Positions 1 through 7,404 of a stretch of 45,478 nucleotides of DNA are shown one piece after another. The first letter of the stretch is position 1. Each line of letters begins with the position of its first letter. A program made the position numbers and the translations under genes. The stretch comes from an uncultured Paenibacillaceae bacterium (GTDB lineage Bacteria > Bacillota > Bacilli > Paenibacillales > DA-C8). The DNA is taken from contig CALGAO010000137.1 of NCBI GenBank assembly GCA_937957685.1, forward strand, positions 1-45,478. Direction: 5' to 3'. The notes below the pieces were generated by a model. That model worked only from the letters and a program-made list of their open reading frames with translations, had not been told where the DNA came from and ran no database searches.

Positions 1-180
1 AAGCAGATTTTTTCGGCTTACAGCCTTCGCTCGACCGCATTTCTACGCTGTAAGCAGATTTTTTCGGCTTACAGCCTTCGCTCGACCGCATTTCTACGCT
101 GTAAGCAGATTTTTTCGGCTTACAGCCTCCGCTCGACCGCATTTCTACGCTGCAAGCAGATTTTTTCGGCCTACAGGCGC
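1..180. repeat. 51-bp tandem repeat, three full copies and a partial fourth
   Basis: Copies start at 1, 52, 103 and 154. The first two are identical, the third differs by two bases, and the fourth diverges after about 20 bases. Each unit carries GCTTACAG, and the next unit junction carries its exact complement CTGTAAGC (for example 16-23 and 48-55), so every unit can fold as an 8-bp stem. The array runs off the left edge, so its full size is unknown. The unit is 17 codons long, but nothing shows that it is translated. Confidence 0.9.
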
Positions 181-393
181 TTCCTCCGTTCAGAGTGCGG
201 CATCACAAGAGTCTGCTCAACCTTGCATACCTCTCACCGGATCAACAGCTTCACAGAGTCTCCACGAACTGCCGAAACTCCCGACCGATTCAGCCGCCAG
301 CAGCTCGCACACGATTTCGTACGATCATTCGCGTACATCCTGACCGCGTCCGCACCTATGTACGCCGGCGTCGCCCGGACCTTTCCCGGCATC
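181..393. other. Intergenic stretch with no supported gene
   Basis: This is the tail between the repeat array and the leuD terminator. Short open frames exist on the plus strand, but they have no ribosome binding site, no recognisable protein character and overlapping alternatives. I see no gene here. Confidence 0.5.
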
Positions 394-423
394 AAAAAGC
401 AAGGGCCGCCCATCGGCCAGCTT
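394..423 (-). terminator. Rho-independent terminator after leuD
   Basis: Read on the minus strand, GGCCG and CGGCC form the core of a hairpin, extended by AAGC/GCTT and followed by a run of T. It lies about 65 bases past the leuD stop and would end the leuCD transcript. Confidence 0.65.
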
Positions 424-486
424 CAACCGGCTTCCGGACAGCCCTCTCTTGATTCACCTGTTACCTGTTAGTCGCTCATCCGCGGC

Positions 487-1098
487 TTATGCCCAGGAGG
501 CGAATTTCTCAGCCATTCTGGCTTCGTAAGCGGCGATCTTGTCCTCATGCTGCAGCGTGAGCCCGATATCGTCCAGGCCGAGCAGCAGGAACTGGCGGCG
601 ATGCTCCTCCAGATCGAACTGGATCTCCAGCCCATAATCGTCGCGGATCAGCTTGTTCTCCAGATCGACGTGCAGCTTGTAGCCTTCATAACGGGCCGTG
701 CGCTGGAACAGCTCCTCCACTTGCTCCTCCGACAGCTTGATCGGCAGGATGCCGTTCTTGAAGCAGTTGTTGTAGAAAATATCTGCGAAGGACGGTGCGA
801 TGACGACTCTGAAGCCGTAGTCCAGGATCGCCCACGGCGCATGCTCGCGGGACGAGCCGCAGCCGAAGTTGGCGCGCGAGATGAGGATCGATGCGCCCTT
901 GTAGCGCGGCTTGTTCATCTCGAAATTCTCGTTCGGCGTCACGCCATCCTCCAGGAAACGCCATTCATAGAACAGAAACTGGCCAAAGCCCGTGCGTTCG
1001 ATTCGCTTCAGAAATTGCTTCGGGATGATCGCGTCCGTGTCGACGTTCACGCGATCCACTGGAGCGACTATGCCGCTGTGTTGAGTGAATTTTTCCAT
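487..1098 (-). CDS. leuD: 3-isopropylmalate dehydratase small subunit
   Basis: This is the small (swivel-domain) subunit of the cytoplasmic [4Fe-4S] enzyme that isomerises 2-isopropylmalate to 3-isopropylmalate in leucine biosynthesis. The 203 residues match the usual bacterial LeuD length. The family signature is present: DTDAIIPKQFL near residue 20, then the NFGCGSSREHAPWAI segment and the APSFADIFYNNCFKNGILPI block. It follows leuC by about 34 bases, so the two are very probably co-transcribed, and LeuC and LeuD form the active heterodimer. leuA and leuB are not beside it in this window. Confidence 0.96.
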   Translation of the reverse strand: MEKFTQHSGIVAPVDRVNVDTDAIIPKQFLKRIERTGFGQFLFYEWRFLEDGVTPNENFEMNKPRYKGASILISRANFGCGSSREHAPWAILDYGFRVVIAPSFADIFYNNCFKNGILPIKLSEEQVEELFQRTARYEGYKLHVDLENKLIRDDYGLEIQFDLEEHRRQFLLLGLDDIGLTLQHEDKIAAYEARMAEKFASWA

Positions 1099-1132
1099 CG
1101 TCAGCTTGCTCCTTTCCGTATCCTTAATGCCG

Positions 1133-2554
1133 TTAAACCGTTACCGGTTCTTCTTTGAATTCCCAGTAGCGCACATCGACGAAATGCCCCATGATCGCAG
1201 CCGCAGCGGCCATCTCCGGCGACACGAGATGCGTGCGTCCGCCGCGTCCCTGACGGCCTTCGAAGTTTCGGTTGGAGGTCGAAGCGCAGCGATCTCCGGG
1301 ATTCAGCACGTCCGGGTTCATCGCCAGACACATGCTGCAGCCTGAGTCGCGCCATTCGAAGCCAGCCTCGATGAAGATCTTGTCGAGACCTTCCTTCTCC
1401 GCCTGCAGCTTCACGCGGCCGGAGCCCGGCACGACGATCGCCTCGACGTTCGGATGCACCTTGTAGCCTCTGACAACCGCAGCCGCCTTGCGCAGATCTT
1501 CGATGCGGCCGTTGGTGCAGGAGCCGATGAACACCTTGTTGATCGTGATGTCCGTCATCTTCGTCCCTGGAGTGAGGCCCATGTATTCAAGCGCCTTCTG
1601 CGCTGCCTTGCGTTCGTTCTCGGTCGGGAAGTCGTCCGGATGAGGCACAACGTCGGTGACGTCGCGGCCCATGCCCGGCGAGGTTCCCCAGGTGACCTGC
1701 GGTACGAGCGAGTCGATGTCGAACTCGACTCTGGCGTCAAATACGGCGCCTTCGTCGGTTCTCAGCTGCTTCCATTCTTCCACCGCGCGGTCAAATGCCT
1801 CGCCCTTCGGCGCATATTCGCGTCCGCGCAGATATTCGAAGGTCGTCTCGTCTGGCGCGATCATGCCTGCGCGCGCGCCGGCCTCGATCGACATATTGCA
1901 GATCGTCATCCGCTCTTCCATCGACAGGGCGCGGATCGGCTCACCCGTATATTCAATGACATAGCCCGTTGCGAAGTCCGTGCCGTACTTGCTGATCAGG
2001 CCGAGGATGATATCCTTCGCCGACACGCCAGGCTTGCGCTGGCCCTTGAAGTGCACTTCCATCGTCTTCGGCTTCGCCTGCTGCAGACATTGCGTCGCCA
2101 GCACGTGCTCCACCTCGCTCGTCCCGATGCCGAACGCGAGCGCGCCGAAAGCGCCATGGGTCGACGTATGGCTGTCGCCGCAGACGATCGTCTTGCCTGG
2201 CAACGTCAGACCGAGCTCCGGTCCCATGACGTGCACCACGCCCTGGTCGATCGTGTTCAGGTCATACAGCTTGATCCCGAAGTCGCGGCAGTTCCTGGTG
2301 AGCGTATCGACCTGCTGCTTGGAGATCGGGTCCTTGATATTGAAGCGGTCCTTCGTCGGAACGTTGTGGTCCATCGTCGCAAAAGTCAGGTCCGGACGGC
2401 GCACCTTGCGGCCTGCCAGGCGCAGTCCTTCGAACGCTTGCGGACTCGTCACCTCGTGCACCAGGTGAAGATCGATATACAGGATGCTAGGTTTGCCTTC
2501 CTCCTGGTGGATGACGTGATTGTCCCAGATTTTTTCGAACATTGTTTTCGCCAT
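1133..2554 (-). CDS. leuC: 3-isopropylmalate dehydratase large subunit
   Basis: The catalytic, iron-sulfur-binding subunit of isopropylmalate isomerase, paired with the LeuD encoded just downstream. The 473 residues match the family length. The three cluster cysteines of the aconitase superfamily are visible as C346 (IGSCTNGR) and C406/C409 (GCSMCLAMNPD). The N terminus has the expected MDHNVPT and CGDSHTSTHGAFGALAFGIGTSEVEH blocks. It is transcribed away from the LysR gene that starts 160 bases upstream. A likely promoter and a LysR-type inverted repeat lie in that gap, so regulation by the neighbour is plausible but inferred. Confidence 0.97.
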   Translation of the reverse strand: MAKTMFEKIWDNHVIHQEEGKPSILYIDLHLVHEVTSPQAFEGLRLAGRKVRRPDLTFATMDHNVPTKDRFNIKDPISKQQVDTLTRNCRDFGIKLYDLNTIDQGVVHVMGPELGLTLPGKTIVCGDSHTSTHGAFGALAFGIGTSEVEHVLATQCLQQAKPKTMEVHFKGQRKPGVSAKDIILGLISKYGTDFATGYVIEYTGEPIRALSMEERMTICNMSIEAGARAGMIAPDETTFEYLRGREYAPKGEAFDRAVEEWKQLRTDEGAVFDARVEFDIDSLVPQVTWGTSPGMGRDVTDVVPHPDDFPTENERKAAQKALEYMGLTPGTKMTDITINKVFIGSCTNGRIEDLRKAAAVVRGYKVHPNVEAIVVPGSGRVKLQAEKEGLDKIFIEAGFEWRDSGCSMCLAMNPDVLNPGDRCASTSNRNFEGRQGRGGRTHLVSPEMAAAAAIMGHFVDVRYWEFKEEPVTV

Positions 2555-2597
2555 TTCTCGTCACCTCTGCCCATTTCATCATTCATCGTTTGAATCT

Positions 2598-2627
2598 ATC
2601 GTACCATAGCGCGCATGATAGTTCCAA
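2598..2627 (-). promoter_or_regulatory. Candidate leuC promoter
   Basis: On the minus strand TTGGAA is followed after 18 bases by TACGAT, a fair sigma-A promoter about 45 bases before the leuC start. The -35 box lies inside the inverted repeat at 2618-2641, so a bound regulator would contact or cover it. Confidence 0.5.
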
Positions 2628-2652
2628 GATATAATAACTATAAAAGCTATAG
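2618..2652. promoter_or_regulatory. Candidate LysR-type operator between leuC and the LysR gene
   Basis: ATAGTT (2618-2623) and AACTAT (2636-2641) form a perfect inverted repeat with a 12-base gap. A second, smaller one, CTATA (2638-2642) and TATAG (2648-2652), overlaps it. LysR regulators typically bind such AT-rich dyads in the divergent promoter they share with their target. Confidence 0.55.
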
Positions 2653-2714
2653 ACAAACATAATACCATCTGACCTCAATTCCAGCGAACCTGCACAGGAA
2701 GGAACTGATTCCCC

Positions 2715-3635
2715 TTGGAAATCCGGCAATTGCAATATGTGGTGCAAATCGCCCTTGAGAAAAACTTCTCCCGCGCCGCCGAGAAGCTGCACATCGCCCA
2801 GCCCTCGCTCAGCCAGCAGATCGCCAAGCTGGAGCGGGAGCTCGGCATCCTGCTCTTCCAGCGCAACACCAACTCCGTCGATCTGACGTATGCGGGGAGC
2901 ATCTTCGCCGAACGGGCGCAGAAGATCCTCGATCTCGTCGCCCAGCTGAAGCAGGAGATGGACGACATCTCGCAGATGCGCAAAGGGCGGCTGATGATCG
3001 GCAGCCTGCCGATCACCGGCGCCCATGTCTGGCCCAAGGTGCTGCCGGTGTTTCAGCAGCGCTATCCGGAGATCGAGATCGTGCTGGTGGAAGAGACGAC
3101 GTCCGTTCTCGAGCAGCTGACGGCAAGCGGACAGACGGATCTCAGCCTGCTCACGCTGCCGCTCCAGGACAAGTCGCTTGACTACATCCCGCTGATCGAG
3201 GAGGAGATCTATCTCGCGCTCCCCCCGAGCCATCCGCTCGCCGGGCAGTCAGCAGGCGCGCCCTTGCAAGCGGTTGCAGACGAACCCTTCATCCTGCTGA
3301 AGAAGGGACAGGGCTTCCGCGATGTGTCGATCCGGCTGTGCGAGGACGCCGGGTTCGCGCCGAAGGTCGTGTTCGAGAGCAGCAACATCGAGACGGTGCA
3401 ATCGCTGGTCGCAGCCGGCATGGGCGTCGCCTTCGTGCCGCAGATGGTGGCGCGCGCCGGCTGGAGCCAGCATGCGCCAGCCTATGTGTCAATCAGGGAG
3501 CCGTATACTCCCTATCGCACGATCGTCATCGCGCACAAGCGAGACCGGTACATGTCGCGGGCGGCGGATGTGTTCATCCGGACGATGCTCGAGTCCATGG
3601 GACGGACTAATACAGCTCCGGACGCCGATCCCTGA
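2715..3635 (+). CDS. LysR-family transcriptional regulator, divergent from leuCD
   Basis: A 306-residue LysR regulator. The N terminus (MEIRQLQYVVQIALEKNFSR, with the helix-turn-helix over about residues 15-40 including AQPSLSQQIAKLE) is typical, and the rest is the periplasmic-binding-protein-like effector domain. The start is TTG, preceded by AGGAAGGA about 11 bases upstream. The gene is divergent from leuCD, the usual layout for a LysR regulator and its target, so control of leuCD is the simplest guess; the effector is not readable from sequence. Its 3' end overlaps the 3' end of the convergent mtnU-like gene by 29 bases. Confidence 0.9.
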   Translation: MEIRQLQYVVQIALEKNFSRAAEKLHIAQPSLSQQIAKLERELGILLFQRNTNSVDLTYAGSIFAERAQKILDLVAQLKQEMDDISQMRKGRLMIGSLPITGAHVWPKVLPVFQQRYPEIEIVLVEETTSVLEQLTASGQTDLSLLTLPLQDKSLDYIPLIEEEIYLALPPSHPLAGQSAGAPLQAVADEPFILLKKGQGFRDVSIRLCEDAGFAPKVVFESSNIETVQSLVAAGMGVAFVPQMVARAGWSQHAPAYVSIREPYTPYRTIVIAHKRDRYMSRAADVFIRTMLESMGRTNTAPDADP

Positions 3636-4404
3636 ACACCGGGATCCTGGACCGCACCTCGTCCGGCCTGGCCAGATCCACCGCAGCGCTGATGATCGTT
3701 TCCGTCTCGTCGGCCTCAGCGATCACCTCGCCCCATGGATCGACGATCATCGAATGGCCGCAGAAGACGTTCGCCGCATCGCGACCGACGCGGTTGATGC
3801 CGCACACGTACATCTGATTCTCGATCGCCCTGGCGATCAGCAGCGAACGCCAGTGATGCAGCCGGGGATGCGGCCATTCCGCAGGCACGAACAGGATCTT
3901 CGCGCCGGAGAGCGCCAGCTTCCTCGCCAGCTCCGGGAAGCGGATGTCATAGCAGATCATCATGCCGGCCTCATGCCCATCCAGCCTGAGCTCTCCGATC
4001 CTCTCCCCCGCTGTCAGATACTTCTCCTCATCCATCAGCCGGAACAGATGGATCTTCGAATAGCTGGCGTGCATCCGGCCGCTGCGGTCGAAGGCATAGA
4101 TCGTATTGCGCACACGCTCGCCATCCGAGTCGGCCACCGATCCTGCGATGATGTGCACGCCATGGCGGCGCGCCAGCTCCCCGATCGCCTGCTGCGTTCG
4201 GCCGCCGCCGCGGTCTGCCAGCTCTCCGATGTTGCTCAGGGAGTAACCCGTGTTCCACATCTCCGGCAGGACGATGACATCCGGCTTCTCCGCCCTGCCG
4301 AGCGCCTCCTCGATCTTCTCCGCCGCCCGCGCATAATTGGCATCGGGATCGCCAAGCGCGATATCCATCTGGATGAGCGCGATCTGTAACGTCTGGTTGG
4401 ACAA
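3607..4404 (-). CDS. mtnU: Carbon-nitrogen hydrolase of the nitrilase family, MtnU-like
   Basis: A cytoplasmic nitrilase-superfamily amidase of 265 residues. The Glu-Lys-Cys triad is visible as E48 (VLPEMWNTGY), K117 (YSKIHLF) and C151 (MICYDIRFPEL). It is divergent from mtnE. In B. subtilis the related ykrU/mtnU is also a neighbour of mtnE, where an omega-amidase role (hydrolysing the alpha-keto acid amide left by a glutamine transaminase) has been proposed. That role is inferred here from family and neighbourhood. The start appears to be TTG, with GGAGGAG six to seven bases upstream. The 3' end overlaps the convergent LysR gene by 29 bases. Confidence 0.8.
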   Translation of the reverse strand: MSNQTLQIALIQMDIALGDPDANYARAAEKIEEALGRAEKPDVIVLPEMWNTGYSLSNIGELADRGGGRTQQAIGELARRHGVHIIAGSVADSDGERVRNTIYAFDRSGRMHASYSKIHLFRLMDEEKYLTAGERIGELRLDGHEAGMMICYDIRFPELARKLALSGAKILFVPAEWPHPRLHHWRSLLIARAIENQMYVCGINRVGRDAANVFCGHSMIVDPWGEVIAEADETETIISAAVDLARPDEVRSRIPVFRDRRPELY

Positions 4405-4499
4405 TGTCTTCTCCTCCTCTGCTGTCGTGCGATTCGCCTGAAGTCAAGACTAATGGCTTGCCTGTCACCAACATTGTAGCATATCATGACGGAGACCGG

Positions 4500-4524
4500 T
4501 TGTATATGTGTTCAATCTATACAA
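4500..4524. promoter_or_regulatory. Perfect inverted repeat between mtnU and mtnE
   Basis: TTGTATA (4500-4506) and TATACAA (4518-4524) are exact complements separated by 11 bases, about 100 bases upstream of mtnE in the divergent gap. It has the size and form of an operator for a dimeric regulator. No S-box (SAM-I) riboswitch was recognised in this gap. Confidence 0.5.
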
Positions 4525-4624
4525 AGCCCGGCAAACATGGTACATTGGATCAGTGATCTTTTTATCCAGTAATCGTATCGGCGATGACGCCAATGTACAT
4601 ATAGACAAATGGAGTGAGCCATGT

Positions 4625-5797
4625 ATGACGACTGTTATTCCGGCCGAACGCATGAACGCCTTGCCCAGCCAGTTTTTCTCCAGGCTCGTGCGCAAGGCCA
4701 ACGAAGAGATAGCAAAAGGGCATGATGTGATCAACCTGGGGCAGGGCAATCCGGACCAGCCAACCCCTGAGCATATCGTCAGATCGCTGCAGGAGGCTGC
4801 GGCCAATCCGGCCTATCACCGTTATCCGCCATTCTCGGGCTTCCCGTTCCTGAAGGAAGCGGTGGCGCATCGATACAAGGAGGATTACGGCGTCGACCTC
4901 GATCCGGAGACGGAGGTGGCGGTCCTGTTCGGCGGCAAGACGGGGCTGATCGAGATCGCCCAGATCCTGCTGAATCCCGGCGACGTGTGCCTTGTGCCGG
5001 ACCCCGGTTACCCGGACTATTGGTCGGGCATCGCGCTGGCCGGAGGACGCATGGCCTTCATGCCGCTGACGCGGGAGAACGGCTTCCTGCCCGACTATGA
5101 TGCGCTTAGCGAGCGCGACAAACAGGATGCCAAGCTGATGTTTATCAACTATCCCAACAATCCGACCGGCGTCACCGCCCCTGAATCCTTCTATCAGGAG
5201 ACGGTCCGCTTCGCGGAGAGATACAACATCGTCGTCGTCAGCGACTTCGCCTATGGGGCGATCGGCTTCGACGGCCGCAAGCCGATCAGCTATCTGCAGA
5301 TCCCCGGCGCCAGGGAGACCGGCATCGAGATCTACACCCTGTCCAAGACCTACAACATGGCCGGTTGGCGGGTCGGCTTCGCCGTTGGCAATCGCGAGGT
5401 GATCGCGCTGATCAACAAGATCCAGGACCATTACTACTGCAGCCTGTTCGGCGGCATCCAGGCCGCTGCTGCGACCGCGCTGACCGGGCCGCAGGACTGC
5501 GTGAGCCAGCTGGTCGCGCTCTATGAGAAGCGGCGCAACCGGTTGTTCGACGCCCTGAATCGGGCGGGCTGGCAGGCGGTTCCATCGGAGGGCTCCTTCT
5601 TCTGCTGGCTGCCGGTTCCAGGCGGCCTGAGCTCGGAGGCATTCGCGGAGCGCGTGCTGCGTGAAGCCAAGGTCGTGCTGGCGCCAGGCATCGGCTTCGG
5701 CCGCCACGGCGAAGGCTATGTCCGGCTCGGGCTTCTGACCGACGAAGAGCGGCTCGCGGAAGCGGTCGAACGAATCGCCGCTCTCGGGCTGTGGTGA
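4625..5797 (+). CDS. mtnE: Methionine-salvage aminotransferase MtnE
   Basis: A PLP-dependent class I/II aminotransferase that makes methionine from 4-methylthio-2-oxobutyrate, the last step of the methionine salvage pathway. The sequence closely follows B. subtilis MtnE (YkrV) as I know it, for example GHDVINLGQGNPDQPTPEHI near residue 32 and PDPGYPDYWSG near 125. The PLP lysine is K241 in TLSKTYNMAGWRVGFAVGN. I chose ATG 4625 (390 residues) over the longer frame because GGAG lies ten bases upstream and the extra 39 N-terminal residues have no family counterpart. It is followed by the promoter and T-box leader of proB. Confidence 0.92.
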   Translation: MTTVIPAERMNALPSQFFSRLVRKANEEIAKGHDVINLGQGNPDQPTPEHIVRSLQEAAANPAYHRYPPFSGFPFLKEAVAHRYKEDYGVDLDPETEVAVLFGGKTGLIEIAQILLNPGDVCLVPDPGYPDYWSGIALAGGRMAFMPLTRENGFLPDYDALSERDKQDAKLMFINYPNNPTGVTAPESFYQETVRFAERYNIVVVSDFAYGAIGFDGRKPISYLQIPGARETGIEIYTLSKTYNMAGWRVGFAVGNREVIALINKIQDHYYCSLFGGIQAAAATALTGPQDCVSQLVALYEKRRNRLFDALNRAGWQAVPSEGSFFCWLPVPGGLSSEAFAERVLREAKVVLAPGIGFGRHGEGYVRLGLLTDEERLAEAVERIAALGLW

Positions 5798-5803
5798 TGT
5801 ACC

Positions 5804-5832
5804 TTTACAAGCCCGGGCGCATTTGATATTCT
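5804..5832 (+). promoter_or_regulatory. Promoter of the proBAC transcript
   Basis: TTTACA (5804-5809) and TATTCT (5827-5832) are separated by exactly 17 bases, a good vegetative promoter starting seven bases after the mtnE stop. Transcription would begin near 5839 and run into the T-box leader. Confidence 0.75.
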
Positions 5833-5838
5833 AACAGA

Positions 5839-6095
5839 AAGACTGTCGTTTGCAGCATATACCAAACGTGGTGAAGGGACCAGTAGGAAGATGATCGCGC
5901 TTCAGAGAGTGGATTCATTAGCTGTGAGAATCCGCCGTGGATGCTTGCCGAACCCATCCCGGAACGGCCAGTGACGAACTGGACAGAGCCCGCTGTTATC
6001 CGGGCATGCGAGCTGGATGATGGAACGCCCATCATCAATGAAGGTGGTACCGCGGAAGTTTCAGACTTTCGTCCTTTGCCGGACGGGAGTCTTTT
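5839..6095 (+). ncRNA. T-box leader (proline specifier) of proB
   Basis: A tRNA-sensing T-box riboswitch. Stem I contains an apical hairpin GGATTC/GAATCC with the CTGTGAG motif, and on its 3' side GAACCCA, where CCC (5953-5955) or CCA (5954-5956) would be a proline specifier codon. Stem III is the perfect hairpin at 6016-6036. The T-box core GGTGGTACCGCGG is at 6043-6055. In the antiterminator AAGG (6041-6044) can pair with CCTT (6073-6076), which excludes the terminator that follows. The T-box features are seen; the amino-acid assignment rests on the codon and on the proline genes downstream. Confidence 0.95.
6064..6095 (+). terminator. T-box leader terminator
   Basis: An 11-bp hairpin (6064-6074 with 6081-6091, two G-U pairs) with a six-base loop, followed by TTTT. 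It competes with the antiterminator and should form when tRNA-Pro is charged, ending transcription before proB. Confidence 0.9.
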
Positions 6096-6162
6096 CTATT
6101 CTATGGGCCAAATGATTCATTCCATGATGATAAGCATGATAGACAAGGTGTGAACAATAGCC

Positions 6163-7281
6163 ATGAGCCAGACAGACAACCGACGAATCGTCCTCAAATT
6201 CGGCAGCAGCTCGCTCACCTCGCCGGAGGGCGGGCTCGATCGAAGCAAGGTTCAATATTACGCGGACGAGATCGCGAAGCTCCATGAACGGGGCGAGGAG
6301 CTGATCATCGTCTCATCCGGCGCGGTGGCCGCAGGCTTCCGCCATATCGGCTACCGATCGCGTCCGAAGCAGCTGCATGAGAAGCAGGCTTCCGCCGCGG
6401 TGGGGCAGGCCCTGCTCATGCAGGCGTACAACGAGGCATTCGCCGCGCACGATATCCGGGTCGCCCAGATCCTGCTGACCAGATCCGACTTCTCGAACCG
6501 CAAGCGAATCCAGAACGCCTGGATGACGATGGAGGAGCTGATCCACCACCGCATCATCCCGATCATCAACGAGAACGACACCGTCTCCGTTGATGAGCTG
6601 AAGTTCGGCGACAATGACACGCTTTCCGCCCTGGTCGCCAACCTCGTCAAGGCCAGGCTGCTGGCCATCATCACCGACACGGACGGCCTCTACACCGACG
6701 ATCCGCGCCGCAATCCGGAAGCGAGGCGCCTGGACAGGATCGAGGAGATCAACGACTACATCTGGAGCATCGCCGGCGGCGCCGGCACCAGCGTCGGAAC
6801 CGGCGGCATGCGGACGAAGGTGGAAGCGGCGCGGATCGCGACGCGCGGCGGCGTGCCGGTGTTCGTGGGCAGGGCGAAGCAGCCCGGCGACATCGAACTG
6901 GCGGTGGACGGAGCCGGACACGGCACCTACTTCAGCACCCACGAGGACGGGCTGTCGATGAAGCGGCAATGGATCGGCTTCCATTCGCAGACGAACGGCA
7001 CGATCATCGTCGATGAGGGCGCTGCGGATGCGCTTCTCCATGCGGGGAGGAGCCTGCTGGCGGCGGGCGTCGTGGGGATGACAGGCGATTTCCACCCGGG
7101 AGATGTGGTGGAGGTCGTAACCCAGGATGGCGTCACGATCGGCCGCGGGGTCGTCAATTTCGCCGCGTGGCAGCTGAGGGCCGTGCAGGGACTGAGCAGC
7201 GAGGAAGTGATGAAGCGCGTCGACGTCGCACGCCCTGAGGTCATCCATCGCGACGAATGGATCACCCTGGCCACTCGCTGA
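6163..7281 (+). CDS. proB: Glutamate 5-kinase
   Basis: Phosphorylates glutamate to gamma-glutamyl phosphate, the first step of proline synthesis. It has 372 residues with the usual two-domain build: an amino-acid kinase domain (residues 8-260; VLKFGSSSL with K12, then VSSGAVAAG, FGDNDTLSALVA and TDTDGLYTDDP) and a C-terminal PUA domain (about 280-360). AAGGTG lies a few bases upstream of the ATG. Expression should follow proline starvation through the T-box leader. It is the first gene of a proB-proA-proC group in one direction, separated from proA by about 120 bases. Confidence 0.97.
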   Translation: MSQTDNRRIVLKFGSSSLTSPEGGLDRSKVQYYADEIAKLHERGEELIIVSSGAVAAGFRHIGYRSRPKQLHEKQASAAVGQALLMQAYNEAFAAHDIRVAQILLTRSDFSNRKRIQNAWMTMEELIHHRIIPIINENDTVSVDELKFGDNDTLSALVANLVKARLLAIITDTDGLYTDDPRRNPEARRLDRIEEINDYIWSIAGGAGTSVGTGGMRTKVEAARIATRGGVPVFVGRAKQPGDIELAVDGAGHGTYFSTHEDGLSMKRQWIGFHSQTNGTIIVDEGAADALLHAGRSLLAAGVVGMTGDFHPGDVVEVVTQDGVTIGRGVVNFAAWQLRAVQGLSSEEVMKRVDVARPEVIHRDEWITLATR

Positions 7282-7404
7282 TGCGGAGGATGGTGCCGCC
7301 GCTCCTGCAACAGAGCTCCGTCCCGTTGCCGAGCTGTAATGAGGATGAGTTCGCAATGAATGCCATCATGCCACATCAAATCCATTTGATCAGGAGGTAT
7401 ACCC

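Noticed and set aside
195..471. Two overlapping plus-strand open frames of about 82-85 codons
   Set aside because: They overlap each other in different frames, lack a ribosome binding site, are rich in Arg/Pro/Ser as expected for shadow frames, and one runs across the leuD terminator.
3607..3635. Overlap of the LysR and mtnU-like genes as a sign of a frameshift
   Set aside because: Both proteins have normal length and complete C termini; a 29-base tail-to-tail overlap is common between convergent genes.
4405..4624. S-box (SAM) riboswitch ahead of mtnE
   Set aside because: Expected from Bacillus, but I cannot find its conserved core or a terminator in the gap. A covariance search would be decisive.
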